Part shown: positions 34,745-46,897 of the stretch, one piece after another
Position numbering within the stretch: position 1 is the stretch's first letter
Layout: each line of letters starts with the position of its first letter
NCBI GenBank assembly: GCA_026874595.1
Contig: CM049316.1
Location: 66,920,676 to 66,984,675 of the forward strand
DNA: 64,000 nucleotides
Source: Sipunculus nudus
Lineage: Eukaryota; Annelida; Sipuncula; Golfingiida; Sipunculidae
Direction of reading: 5' to 3'
Program-made: the position numbers and the translations under genes
The notes under the pieces: model-generated
The model's database searches: none
Seen by the model: only the letters and a program-made list of their open reading frames with translations
Told to the model about the DNA's origin: nothing

Positions 34745-35169
34745 TATGTCCCGTCTTTAGGTTTCGACACTGATTAAAAAATGAAAAATTGCCCTTATTA
34801 GCAGCATCATAACCAGGTCATCGTGATTCACGTTGATGTACCCTGCGGTTGGTTCACTGTAATCTAAATATATTTTGAACACGGATAGATCAGTCAAGGT
34901 TCTTACTCTTTAATATATGATAATTTCTAAGGTGCTCCCTTAATAAAGGAGGATATATGAGTATATGTAGCTTAATTGCACTTGATAAAAGACAGAGATC
35001 AAAAGAAAATGTCTACTTGCAGAACATATGGAAATAACACTTTCTGCAGAGGCGTCTTCGTTGCCCCTTTAAACGTAATTTTGTAGGAGATCTGCTTTTT
35101 TGTGTTTTCTTCTTAACAATATCGAAGAGAGCAAGTGACACGAGAAGTAATGTTATTTATTCTGATTAA

Positions 35170-35230
<61 letters not shown>

Positions 35231-38200
35231 TATATATATATATGTGTGTGTGTGTGTGTTAATGTATATATATATATATATATATATATTAATTATTTGT
35301 TAAAATGTTAATTATTTGTTACCCTAGGACAGGACAGATATTCCCAGAACAACTGTTTTCATGGAAAAAATAATTAGGCCTTTCGCAGCAAAATACATTT
35401 CGAAAGAGTTGGTAGAAATGTATACTCATTTGACATTTAAAAAGAAAAAAGTAAAAAAAATAAACATTTATTCATGCCATATTCTAATTACCCTTCCTAT
35501 TGTCCTGTCATAGGAATCGACCCGATTTAGAAGATTCGATCGCGATCTGGGGCTAGTTCAGTCACGGAGCACATTAATTCATATAACGAAAGTTTATCCT
35601 ACAACAGATCAGTTCTTGCCTTAATACTTTAGACGTAGATGTTGTTCAAACCAGACTGCACAGCAGGTAGAACATGTCAATTTTTAAATATTTATAAGTA
35701 AAATTTCAATTCAAAGGAGGAATAAACAGAAGAAAAACAAGGGTAGAAATAAAAGCGCATCATGCTAATGTGTATTTGTACTTTTTCAGAGAATGCTTTC
35801 TTTCATTAAAAATGAACTCGAAAGATAGGTGGAAACAAATACAATAAAAAGTTTTCGCTCTATACAATCTCCCATTTCTGTGTTTTTACATGTATCGGGA
35901 TTTCGGCAGGATTTGTGCGGAACCGGATTTCCAGGGGCGAGTTGTCATCGGCCGAGTTCACTGGTGGTCCAAGTTGTTCTGACTTTGTAATATACCTCAA
36001 TACAGCAATTCACTGCCCTGTTCATACTCATGACCCGAAGTAGTCTCAAGTTTGGCTTGCTCTGCTGGACTCTAATTATTTTTACAACAACGCCATTGTT
36101 GGGTTTTTGTAATAATTTAGTATAATCTCAACGGAAATTATTTATGTTGCCCTATTTGGTCTTTCATTTTGTTAGACATGGTATCTAAATGCTTCTTTGG
36201 GGCTGATTTTGGGTAGGGCATTTTGGCTTCATTGCGTTCAGGCCAGAAAACAAATAGATGTACGAACCCAGTCCGGATTTAGTATTCGTACAAGTAACAT
36301 AAGCTCAAGGGAAAACAATTTATATCAGAATTTTATTATCAGGCACAGATACAGGGGGAGGTTCACGACCACTCAACCCTGCTCCCAAACTATCAACCTT
36401 TTTTAGGGCGGCTTTTTAACCATGACAGGTAAATTGCTCGGAATAATCAAAACCCAATGACATCCGTTGACCCCCCCCCCCCCCCCGTCCCGCAAAAAAA
36501 TCCTTGATCCGCGCCTGAGTTATATAGTTGTTCAAAAGAGGCGCAAACTGTTTTCTGGTGTTTTGGGTGAAGTGATATCTTTGGGATTTAACACGGATGA
36601 CGTGCTGTCCCTTAGTGATAAAAGAGTATACTAAAGCAAGACCCGAAATATGGCATGCACTTGGGGAATCTAATGTAAAATATCTCAGGAGTGATGGGCA
36701 AATATGGAAATCTGGTCAATTGGTCTGTGTGCACGGGGTATGTAGCTTGCCGGGAGTTAATAAAAGATCATTCTCGACTTGTAGTGAGAATTAATTAAAC
36801 GTACCTATCAAAGGTGTCTTATTTGATTTAACTCCGCTAGAAAACATGTATCTGACATATTTGTCGTGACTTTGGTGCTTGTATGCTTACAAAGAAACCG
36901 GGTGTAAGACGGGTGTTATCGGCATTTACCATAAACTTTGATATTTTGAACGGTCATTACGTCATTTTTAAACTGGGAAAAAAACAACAAGCCGTGTAGG
37001 ACAAAGCAGACATTTCAGACCCGGCATTACGTATTTTACAACTTTCATACAATTAGGTCAGGTAGATAAGATGTCCCCATGGACCTTTCACCTGTCGTGA
37101 GTGCAAAACGCAATATTCGTGTTGTGAGTGCAACGCACTCGTGCGGGGCTCTTTAAGCCACTTCCTATAAACAGCACGCTTTCTTGGTTTTATGTCTAAC
37201 CTAGCAACCGTATCCAAGGTGGGCGGAGCTAACTCGTCCATGCCGTCACCTCAATTAACAGCTCAGATACTTGACTAATGACACTAATTGTGTATCGAGC
37301 ATACACTGGTGGACAAGCCATGTCACAAACAGGTCGATAAAATTATAGTACAGTGGAGCCGGATCAAGTTGTCGTTACAGCCATGTCTTGGATTAACACC
37401 TGGAGCCTTTCCGACATCATGATTACTGGTGTTATTATTTCCATCAGCATTATTAGCAAAGAGAATCATTAATTGTTCTTCCCCACATGATCCGTCTGTT
37501 GTTTGAAGTATAATGTGTATTTTAGACGAACACATTTGCTTTCCTGTCAGATAATATTGCTTATAGGTGGAACCTGACACTGGTCAATATACATTTTATT
37601 TAAACTCCTTTGCGGTAGTATTTATTGTTCAGAAAGTAAAATATCTATTAAGCTGACATCGTAAAGATTCGGACGGTGGTAAACGATCGCTCACACGTCA
37701 ATTGTGAGTGAAAAAAATATATTTAAATAAAAAATTGAAAATTGTCAACCTGATCATTAAATCGATGATTGGTCGTTTTCTTTCAAAATCGATTAAACCG
37801 ATTGCATTTTGGCATAATTATTATTTTTTTACTTGGCTGATAGTCATAAACTGTTGGAAGTTGCTGTGGTAAAACAATAAAAGTTCATTTCGAGGTAACA
37901 TATGTTTTAATTTATCAATGCAACCAAAGCTTGATGGAAAATATCGGTAGTGTACTTATTTACAGGACATGTAATTTATCCAAGATGAATATACCCCTTT
38001 ATATATATCTTATTATATTTTTTATACTTGTGTGAACAACTAATGTGTGACCTCATTGAAAAAAAAAGATACACTTTCTCGTGAAAATATCTAGAATGTC
38101 ATTAAGACATTCCGATAATCTGAATCCGCTATAATAATATCAGTTTATCATAAAAATAAATTGTGTGATTTTACACTCTTTAATATTCTTAAAAAGCAGT

Positions 38201-39157
38201 ATGACTGGCTGCGGGTATATTCAGATGATTGTTCGTAAGTCCAGAATTTCACATATTTAGGAAGATGGTCAAGAGCATGAAGAAAACGAGAGAGGCTTTA
38301 CCACAACATTTAATAAGAGCGGAAACTCTGTTTATGTTACTTTCTGCCTCCACGCAGGGGGGATTTGCAATCACATTGCCGCAACCTCGGAAATATTTCG
38401 TTGTATAAGTACGCCCCTTAAACTTCTAGAAAGAAGAAAAAATGACGTATGTATCGATGCGCTTAGATGAAAGCTCTTCTTAAGGAATCTAGAGACATTT
38501 TTGGCTGAATAAGTGCACTTCAGCTTTTTTAAAGCACCCCTACCCCTTATAGAAAGGGGAGGTTCTGAAATGTTAATCCGATTTTTTCTTTATCCATATT
38601 TAAATTAAATTTTTTTTATGGGTGGAAGTTCTTAGGTCTTCCGGAATGCGAAACCATCCATTCCATTTTTTTTTTCTGTCCGTGTTTGTGCTACATCTCT
38701 CATATTTCATATATGTATTCACAACTTTTATTTTAAATATTCTCACATCAGGCGGGGACATACTAGATATGTACCACATGTACACACTACGTACACTCCA
38801 TAACCTAACCACATCATCGCTCGTTTCCGTACCTGTACTACTCGGTCTTTCTCGTTGGGCTCACAGGTGTAGGAGACGCGGGGAGTGGGAGTGGTGTCTG
38901 GGGCCCATTAGTTTTTTTTTTTTTTTTTTTTTCATTATTTTTTCCAGTCATGTATTTTTAATTTTCGCATGGGATTTTCGAGGAAGGAGAAAAAATTTTT
39001 GTCAAATTTTGACGCGTTATGTAAATTTGAATATTCCACGATAATATTTACATCATTATCGTGAAATACTAAATAGATATGATATTCCGTCACTTTATGG
39101 TTATTAATAATAATGAACTAATAGGGTAAACTCTTGCGATCGCGAATCTTGTGATGA
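34745..39157. other. Gene-poor stretch
   Basis: No gene is recognised. It holds the CT/TG/TA microsatellite at 35172-35290, a C run at about 36473-36486 and T runs near 38660 and 38913-38931. The longest frame (38622-39044, + strand) is driven by these T runs (poly-Phe) and is not credible. Confidence 0.5.
35172..35290 (+). repeat. Compound (CT)n-(TA)n-(TG)n-(TA)n microsatellite
   Basis: About 55 bp of CT, then short TA, TG and TA runs in succession. Confidence 0.9.
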
Positions 39158-40821
39158 GGGTTGGGGTAATTGTAATGAGTAATTGTAATAACCTGTAATT
39201 AATTGCAATTTTTCAAGTAATTGAATTTCATTTGTAATTGGGCAAAATTCAATTACAAGTAATTGTTTATAATTGTATTGATTACAAACATGAAAATAGA
39301 TGTAATTTCAAATACTTTACAATTACTTTCCAATCAATTTCAAAACTCATGACAGAGAACTGTACCTAAAACTTCATTCATTTACAGTACTGTTTGTCAA
39401 GACACCGAGGGTAAGGATAACAAGTATGTAATAAGCAGGAGAACTTCTAAATTAGAATGCCATATACTGGTCTTTCATCTGAGGCATTCATTTTTTTTTT
39501 TTGCAAATGGCTCTGGATAAAGTAATAGACTTCTATAATGCATACATGTCTGGAGCAACACTAGGACAAGTACGATCTTGCTGCATTTAACACTTTCACT
39601 GAAATGAAAGATTTTTTGGCTGGAACATGCACCTACTGATCTGATTACATCAGTGTTTATCTGCTAATTGATTGACACAGGGAGTCAGAGGGACAAAAGA
39701 GGATAATGATCTGGGAAGGCTGTTATCAGAATTACCTCTAGTGGATAACCCATCAGGTAAACAAACACTGCTATCAAGACGGCACGGCGGTCTTAGTTGG
39801 CTGACTGTAGCTAACTGTCTCCACTGTGTCCTGTGACAGACATGGCCCGGGGATTCTGAACAATGTACACCACTTATCATTCATAAAGAAAATAACCATG
39901 GTGAATGTACTGAATTTTCGCTCACTTTTCCTATGATTAACTTAATCGCATGAAATTGTAGTATATTCTATATTCAGCTTATTTATATTTATATGAATTT
40001 ATCATATGAAATATAAACATCGCTGATAAGCATGAAAATCACATTGTTTTGAAAATTTCAGTATTTACGATATATCTTTTAAGGGCATTGACACTGTAAG
40101 ATAAAACTTTAGGACCTACGTGTTGATTAATGTGAAGGGAAGTATGAAAAAAGGATTTTAGATCATCAGAGGTTTGAACCAACAACTGTTTCCACTGGGG
40201 ATCTCATTAGTGCTAATGTTATCTAGAAGCAATACATTTGTCCAGTAAAAGATAATACGTGGTTAAAGAATATAAGATTTTTTTTCACAGATGATATATG
40301 AAAGTGATAGTTATTGACTTCAAGTTAATACATGTACAATGTATATAGTTTACATACAAAAGCTTTCAGTCATTCTACTTCATGTAATATCTCCAATTGA
40401 AAAAAGTTACAACTCCTTAATCTACAAGCCAAAAAAGTGATGTTCATATATGTGTTCTGGCAATTAGTTTTGTCTATCCATAATAAATTTAACGGATATG
40501 ATGCCTCAATATATGATTATCTTTGGTAAAGATCTCATGCACTTTAATATGTAAAATCAGACATCATGTGTGTTTGTAGGTTCCTTTCATATTTTTAATA
40601 AGTTCTCCTTTCTAGTATGAATGATACTTTTCACGAACCATGCTTAGAACTGTAGATTTTGTATAAAATAATTGAACTTAATTAATTACATTTGTAAAGT
40701 AATTGTATTTTAATCATAAAATTGTAAAATTTAAGTAATTTATAATTGTAATTGTAATTATAATTTTTTGAAAGTAATTATAATTGTAATGATTACTTCT
40801 TAATTAAATTGGCCCTAACCC
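39158..40821. mobile_element. hAT-like non-autonomous element, tentative
   Basis: The left end reads GGGTTGGGGTAATTGTAAT. The right end in reverse reads GGGTTAGGGCCAATT, with repeated TAATTGTAATTA-type words in the adjoining 100-150 bp on both sides. Such TAATTGTAAT-rich inverted termini are a pattern I associate with invertebrate hAT elements. I see no 8 bp target duplication and no transposase frame. The internal 1.3 kb has no recognised gene. Confidence 0.4.
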
Positions 40822-41542
40822 ATATAACTACATATATATATATACTATATATACAACTATATACATGTATTGAGAGAGAGAGAGAGAGATCTGTGTACAT
40901 CTATACAAATACATGTATAAATCTGTATTGATTGGTAGGAACAGGGTTGTATAAAAAAGGAAACGTTCTATTAAGTTTTCCTCTTAAGTTGCATTATTTC
41001 TCAAAGTCAGATCTGCATATATAACTAGCAACAGTTTAGTAACGGCCGAAAATGTCAATTTTGAATCGATTTTTTGGTGCTCCTTTTGTCTAAATTCTCC
41101 CTTTATGTCTCATAAACATTTTCTGTCTTTTAGCTCTGTTATAATTCCCGTATGTGGAACTCAATTGGTTGTACGCCTCGGAAGTGTCCGTTTTTAGTCA
41201 ATGCGGGTCAGGCATGATGCTGTGCCCTAAGGGGGTAACTGTTTCGCTCAACACAAAAGACTAAAGACTCACAAGATTTGATATAGGATTATTCCGACAG
41301 TCCCAACCCAGCCCAGAAGAATCTACATTCAATATTAGTCTTTTAATGAAGTTTACTGGTTCAGGGAGTAGATTTAATTTTTTTTTTTTGCTTAGGAAGA
41401 ATGTAGAGCCAGTAGTGAATCAAATCATGACTTTGAAGGAGATGTAATTGAAAAAATGATATGGTGTATTAACCCATGAATTATTATCCACAATAGAGGG
41501 ATGGATAAATGTGAAACAGTCTGCGTTTACAACAAAATGGTG
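40822..41542. other. Gene-free stretch
   Basis: No gene is seen. It has short (TA)n and (GA)n runs near 40830-40890. Confidence 0.5.
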
Positions 41543-41574
41543 AATGTCCAGAGGTGTTAAGCATCCATCATCAG
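41543..41574 (-). ncRNA. Degenerate hammerhead-like motif
   Basis: On the - strand CTGATGA (41574-41568) is followed by a GGATG / CACCTC-type stem and then TGGAC where GAAAC would be expected. A CAGACTGTT word about 30 bp on also occurs after the motif at 1160. A (TA)n tract adjoins at 41630-41683. This looks like a decayed Penelope-like terminal region. Confidence 0.3.
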
Positions 41575-41627
41575 AGATTACCTGAACTCTGAGCTAAATC
41601 AGTATCGTCATCTGTTACTATGGGGAT

Positions 41628-41629
<2 letters not shown>

Positions 41630-41683
<54 letters not shown>
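41630..41683 (+). repeat. (TA)n microsatellite
   Basis: About 54 bp of uninterrupted TA. A similar run lies at 42081-42132. Confidence 0.9.
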
Positions 41684-41685
<2 letters not shown>

Positions 41686-42078
41686 CTTAGCGTATAAGTT
41701 GCTGTGTCAGTGAGACATTGATTTACAGGCAGTCTCAGCGCCACACCCTCCTGTCGACTGAAGTAGCAGAAACACGCAGGTCCGAGACTGTAGGGTTCTT
41801 CGGAATATACTTGATAATTAGTACCGTGTTTGACATCGGTATAACTTTTCAAGGACAGGTATGTAGCATATCTTCTTAATTTCATGTTCTCAGATATATA
41901 TTGTGGAATAAGAGTTTATTTTCGCAAGATGGTAAGTAGAATTTGTAACATTTGTTCATTTCATTAATATTGAACACCTTTACCTGATATGGTTGTAGTA
42001 CATATATAACTTAGCTTAAATTGCTGTGATGCATTAACGAAAATGACTTGTTTAACATTAAAAAGGATAGATCGATCC

Positions 42079-42134
<56 letters not shown>

Positions 42135-42656
42135 AAGTTAGTTGAGTACGTCCATTACTTATACTTGTTTCCGATGAATAAAAAGCGAATGAGATGAAGA
42201 ACAGTAAATCCATCGTATACCAATGTTTATATATAATTACATAAATGTAAAAAAGGGGCCATATTCCTTATCTGAATTTTAATATCGGAACAATAAAACC
42301 TGTGTGTCGGCTTTTTTTCAAAACTAGTTAAGGTGAGCGGCAAGGGTTTTTTTTTTACTCATATCATGTGGATTAAGAATATTTAGTGCAAGGGAATTCA
42401 CATCAATTTAGTTTTTAATCAAGGTACTGGCCTACACAATGTTGATTAATTATCCGTTTTTATTAAGGTACCAAGTTAAAAATATATCAACCCTTGAACC
42501 TAATGAATTCAGTATCTTTAGCAGCTGTATATAAATTAAAAAAATATGAAATTCAGTCAAAATGTAATCATCTATAAAATTGCTTGTCATTCCATGACCG
42601 ATGTATCGTAATGAACAAGAATCACTCTTTCAATCTTTTTTCATTTTATAGGTAAG
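41684..42656. other. GPCR 5' flank
   Basis: It holds a (TA)n run at 42081-42132 and a strong pyrimidine-rich AG just before the GPCR start. No other coding sequence is recognised. A - strand frame ending at 41885 (about 60 codons without the TA-derived part) has no known motif. Confidence 0.5.
42635..42656 (+). promoter_or_regulatory. Splice acceptor abutting a donor-like GTAAG
   Basis: A T/C-rich run ends in TATAG at 42651, and GTAAG follows immediately, six bases before the GPCR ATG. It may be the acceptor of a 5'-UTR intron. The abutting AG|GTAAG also has the form of a recursive (ratcheting) splice site. Confidence 0.4.
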
Positions 42657-43850
42657 ATGGCGGACTTGAATTCTACCCAGATTCCACCGCTCACATTGAC
42701 AGAAACCGTTGTCATTGGACTATATTACAGCGTCTGCATTCCTCTGGGTTTAATTGGAAATATCCTTATTATAATGGTATACAAGAAAATAAGAGGAAAA
42801 CTAGCAGCACACGAGTTAACCCTTAGCCTGGCAGTAACAGATCTGGTGTCCATAGTCATGACGCCTTTATCGCCTTATTTTGCACAAGATCAGCTGCCCT
42901 ATGCCTTACAGATCGTATTCTATACCGTTAACTCTTTAGTTATTTTATTTTCGTTAACAATACTACTAGCAATCAGTATAGACAGATACCATGCAGTGAC
43001 GAAACCCATGGAGTTCAACTCTCCCAGGAGGAAAGAATTACTGCAAAGAGTAACTTTTTCAATAGCTTTTGTTTCTTCAATAGTTTTATCTTTACTTTTT
43101 TTGACCGAACAATGGCTTATAGCTACCATATTTGCATCTGCCTACATACTGACCACCCTGACGGGTATAGTATGTATGTACTTCATGATCATCCACAGTT
43201 TACGCCACCGGAAATCCATAAATGTATTGCCGAGTGTGACTGAAACTTCTCGGATTCCTCGTCCTGGTAACAGCAAACCTCCTTCTACTGAAGGAGTTAT
43301 TGCTGAAAAACCTATCACTAGACAGTTCAGTCGGACAGTTACTAATGCAGTTGGCTGCCAAGCAGACATTCCCACAAGAAAATTCCAAACAACAGCCCAT
43401 GTAAAAAATATCCAGTCAGGCGGCAGTGTAAGAGATAATGAAGCAGTCTGTATTACAGCAGTATCCACCGGCAAGTATACAACAGTTCATCCTTTGAATC
43501 AACAATCGACAAACAACCTCTCTGTCCCGAGCGTTGCTACTTTGTCAAACACGCCAACAAGCAGTCAAAATGCTCTTCATCATGTTACTAATACACTAAC
43601 ATCTAAAACTATAATTGGTAAACGACAGAAACAAATACAGCAGACAGTGAAAATGTTTTGCGTCGTAACAGGGGTGTTTGTTTTAAGCTACATACCTTGG
43701 GCAGTCGCTGCCGCTCTGCCCTCGAGTTACAGACTTCTCCGGTTTTGTCGTTACATCAATAATGTTCTTAACTTTCCCATTTACTGGAAAATGAACAAGT
43801 TCTTTCGATCACAGCTGAAAGAGTTGATTTCAAGGAGGCGTCTTTGGTAA
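42657..43850 (+). CDS. Class A (rhodopsin-type) GPCR, single exon, 397 aa
   Basis: This is a cell-surface receptor, orphan by sequence. The ATG at 42657 (AAGATGG) gives a short N-terminus with one NST site. Helices lie at about 19-42 (GLIGN), 53-74 (LSLAVTDL), 85-107, 131-150, 155-180, 331-352 and 361-377. DRY is intact at 109-111. The helix 6 motif is FVLSYIP (the usual C-W pair is S-Y) and the helix 7 motif is NFPIY for NPxxY. The third intracellular loop is about 150 residues, Ser/Thr/Asn-rich. There is no Cys at the top of helix 3 and almost no second extracellular loop, so the standard disulphide is absent. The frame is complete with a basic tail (LISRRRLW). I cannot assign a ligand or subfamily. 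Confidence 0.9.
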   Translation: MADLNSTQIPPLTLTETVVIGLYYSVCIPLGLIGNILIIMVYKKIRGKLAAHELTLSLAVTDLVSIVMTPLSPYFAQDQLPYALQIVFYTVNSLVILFSLTILLAISIDRYHAVTKPMEFNSPRRKELLQRVTFSIAFVSSIVLSLLFLTEQWLIATIFASAYILTTLTGIVCMYFMIIHSLRHRKSINVLPSVTETSRIPRPGNSKPPSTEGVIAEKPITRQFSRTVTNAVGCQADIPTRKFQTTAHVKNIQSGGSVRDNEAVCITAVSTGKYTTVHPLNQQSTNNLSVPSVATLSNTPTSSQNALHHVTNTLTSKTIIGKRQKQIQQTVKMFCVVTGVFVLSYIPWAVAAALPSSYRLLRFCRYINNVLNFPIYWKMNKFFRSQLKELISRRRLW

Positions 43851-45957
43851 ATAATGACTCAAAATGCAATATTAAAAAAAATTGCAACGGATGTTACGCA
43901 CAACGTAAGTGGAGATGTAAAGACAGAATATGTATAGATACTCCTTGGAATGTTACATTTAAAAGTAAATATCAAATGATCAAAGTAGGAGAGAAAACAG
44001 AAATTATAAATGTAGTTATTGTTGTTACATGTCATTATTTTGATTGGACTACAGTTACATTTATTTTGATGTATACGTTTAGATTATTGCAAAGGGTTTT
44101 GTCTGACATTTTAATCTGACGTGAAACATTTAAGATACGCTTTGTTAAGTCTTTTATGTAAAAGCAAAAGCAGAACTGTTGTATTAATAATATTTAACAG
44201 CTGTTTTTGTACAGATGATTTAATCATTATTATCAATATATGTCCCGAAAGGTATGCATGACAAAGCTGATCAAGATATATGAAAATTGAGAATGCTCTT
44301 CAGTTTTTTGTTGATTGTAAATACGATTATGTTTTCCTGTGTGCGTGTGTGTGTCTATCTGTCCAAGATAAATTATTTCTCTAAGGTATACAGTAATACT
44401 TAATATTTACAGGGATGCCGCATGCCTTTTTTCACCATTGCCAGCTGTAGATACACTAGAACGTGGTGGTGAAATACTTATAGGGGCAGGAGCAATATTA
44501 TGCCTATTCTTTCACTCAATCAGTGCAGTTTTGCTTTTCACAAAAGTTTCTCAGTAAAACCACCCCAGCACACAGCCACAGTATCTCGCATCAAGCTGTT
44601 TAACACAGTGTTATGGCTCTGTGTGTTGGTAACCACAGTCCACCGCTGTCTGTTTACCATAACAAGGCTTCATTACCGGAGGTCCGATCGTGTGCCGCAA
44701 CACGTGGTATTACAGCTAGCGGGAACATGTAAAACATTTTCTGAGCCAAGTTAGGGCATTTCCTGAGTGACACCTTTAGTGGCTCCGCGATACACAAGGC
44801 TCCACGCGTTGTTATGTTGACACTTGAGATCGCACCCGGTCCTCTGTTTAAGCCCTCGTTTACACGAGTAGGCAAACGTTTTCAAAGCAATATTTTGGCA
44901 GGTACAGATATATTTTAAGGGAAGAAGATATTTTTTGTGTTAATTCAACATGAATTATTGGTGATTGAGCCCCTTTAAGCTATTGGAAATGTGACACCAA
45001 GGTTTCTGGTTGGCGCCCTTTCCCTGATTTTTTGTTTACTCTATGACCACAACTCGACGTTTTATCCTCAAATTCATACAGTTGTCGCGTCAGATGATGT
45101 GATGAATGTGTACTTTTGTGGTAGCAGTGGGTGGCTGTGGCTTATATCACTAGTAGCTCATATATGCATGTGTTTTGAAATTGCATCACCTGCTGCTGAC
45201 TGGATGATACAATGTAAACACTCCAAAGGCAAAAAATCCCATTTTAGGATTGTTACTTGTGCAGACAGTCGACAGATATGTCGGATCATCGGGAAAATCA
45301 AACTAAAAGCTGTGAGTTTAATTATGCAATTTTTATACAATATTTTAAAATTTACAAAATTTAAATATATTTTTTCTATATTTACTTATACGACAATAAG
45401 TTTTCTATAAAATTAACGATGTTTATATTATATGAAAACACGAAATGGTCGTACAGGCGCTAAATATATATATGAGTGTGTGTGTGTGTGTGTGTGTCTG
45501 CCTGCCATCCCCAAACCCCACTCTGGAAGATAAATTGTACCCACTGTATGCAACAAATAAACAGTTCTTTGAATCGAAAACACTCTATAGCAAAACGTGA
45601 CGCATACAATTCATCTGGACACCAACCGGCATCGCCAATAAGGAAATCCCAGGCCTGACATAGCCAGTATATTAATTGATCTCTTAGTCTGTTGGATATT
45701 TGTTTTCTTGTAGCTTGTAGCACCTCAGTGGTAATTACTTATTACAACCAAAGAGGACTTATGATGCATGATACCCTAGATCCTTGTTGAACTACCACAG
45801 AAGTGAAGGCTTTCCCCTGCGGCAAAACACCGCTAATGGTTACCTGAGAGCCCTAGTTACAAGAGTAATGAAATGACTGATTTCACAGATTCACTGTACC
45901 ATATGGTGTTTGTCCAAAGCTTTTAGAAGATAACCATGATGCTCTAGATTGTGTGGT
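43851..45957. other. GPCR 3' flank, no further gene recognised
   Basis: An ATTAAA at about 43873 is a weak polyadenylation candidate. A frame of 139 codons at 44991-45410 (+) has no known motif and dissolves into AT-rich sequence. A (TG)n tract lies at about 45475-45498. Confidence 0.5.
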
Positions 45958-46355
45958 TTATCTTGCTTTATGTGTCAGGAGATGACTTGTCAGGCCAATC
46001 CGGGCACGGAAGAACCTCCCACATGTTGGACACTTGACATCGATGGCTGCTGTTGAGGCAGTTGCCATCCTCGCCATGCGAACTTCACGTATCCTCCTTG
46101 ACTCTGCCTGTCGTGCTATCTCAGCGTCTTTTGTACCTTTGTGTGCAGCTGCACGCCAAGCTATTCGATCCTACGATAAAATTTCCCGATTATCTGTGTC
46201 GGTGGATATTTTTTTCAGTGATGCTTTGAGACTGTCCTTGTAGCGCCTCCGCTGACCTCCGATGGATCTTTTATCATACACCGTTTCTCCTTACAATAGT
46301 TGTTTTGGGAGTCCTGTATCTGGCATGCTGCAAACGTGACCACCGATTGAATCGA
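45958..46355 (-). pseudogene. LINE ORF2 C-terminal fragment with C2H2 finger
   Basis: On the - strand the sequence reads GGHVCSMPDTGLPKQLL, then RSIGGQRRRYKDSLKASLKK, then DRIAWRAAAHKG and a Glu/Arg-rich helix. It ends in CPTCGRFFRARIGLTSHLLTH (C-x2-C-x12-H-x3-H) and a stop at 45958. This order is characteristic of the C-terminus of one large group of invertebrate non-LTR retrotransposons. At least two stops (after KQLL and before DRIAWRA) break it. Nothing of the reverse transcriptase adjoins it, so it is a 5'-truncated dead copy. The + strand frame over the same bases is a shadow. Confidence 0.8.
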
Positions 46356-46897
46356 TGTAAGAGGGTGTAGATAGATTGATGGGAGGTGGGCACGTGTAAG
46401 AATCATATTTGCTACACCATATAAAATAAATATTAGTGTGTGTATACGATGACTGGTAGGGGATATCTGGTAGCTCAACGGTAAAGCAATCGGTAAGAAA
46501 TCGGAAGAGTTCGATTTACATTCAGAGGGAACCGACTTTTCTTTGAATTTATATCCCAAACCTGTGAATACAATGAATCAGCATTTGATGCATTCATAAT
46601 ACAATACCAACTAGTTACTCTAATTACAAATTTCCTATTTAATGATATAAAAATAAGTTTTGTATAAAATTTCTACGTAAAACAGGGGGTACAGTAAGTG
46701 GGGGAAACAGAGTTTAAATAATTACATTAGAGTAATTGATGATATCGCTGCATCAACATACACCATCCCGCTGTTGTTTTTTTTTCTATCGTTTATTTTT
46801 CACTTAACACTCGGATATACAATCGTATATACTAGAATTCTACATATCTATTTTTTATTTGTCAACGGGATGCAGTTTTAGTATAGTTTGGAGTGAT
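46356..46897. other. Gene-free stretch
   Basis: No gene is seen. A tRNA-like A box (TAGCTCAACGG, about 46471) and B-box-like GAGTTCGATTT (about 46506) are spaced as in a tRNA-derived SINE, but no other SINE structure is clear. Confidence 0.45.

Noticed and set aside
37349-37370. TA-CAGTGGAGCCGG as another pogo-type end
   Set aside because: Only the first bases fit, with no partner end or subterminal GC-rich palindrome nearby.
38622-39044. 140-codon + strand ORF
   Set aside because: Most of its hydrophobic content comes from T homopolymers (poly-Phe). There is no motif or context.
43142-43474. - strand ORFs opposite the GPCR gene
   Set aside because: They are shadows of the coding strand with no motif. 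The same holds for the - strand frames across the TLR at 12526-15008.
44991-45410. 139-codon + strand ORF downstream of the GPCR
   Set aside because: There is no recognisable domain, it tails into AT-rich sequence, and no splice or start context favours it.
46034-46243. + strand ORF of 69 codons
   Set aside because: It is the shadow of the - strand LINE C-terminus, which gives a clear zinc-finger match.
46459-46530. tRNA gene
   Set aside because: A- and B-box-like words are correctly spaced, but no acceptor or anticodon stems pair. At best it is a decayed tRNA-derived SINE.
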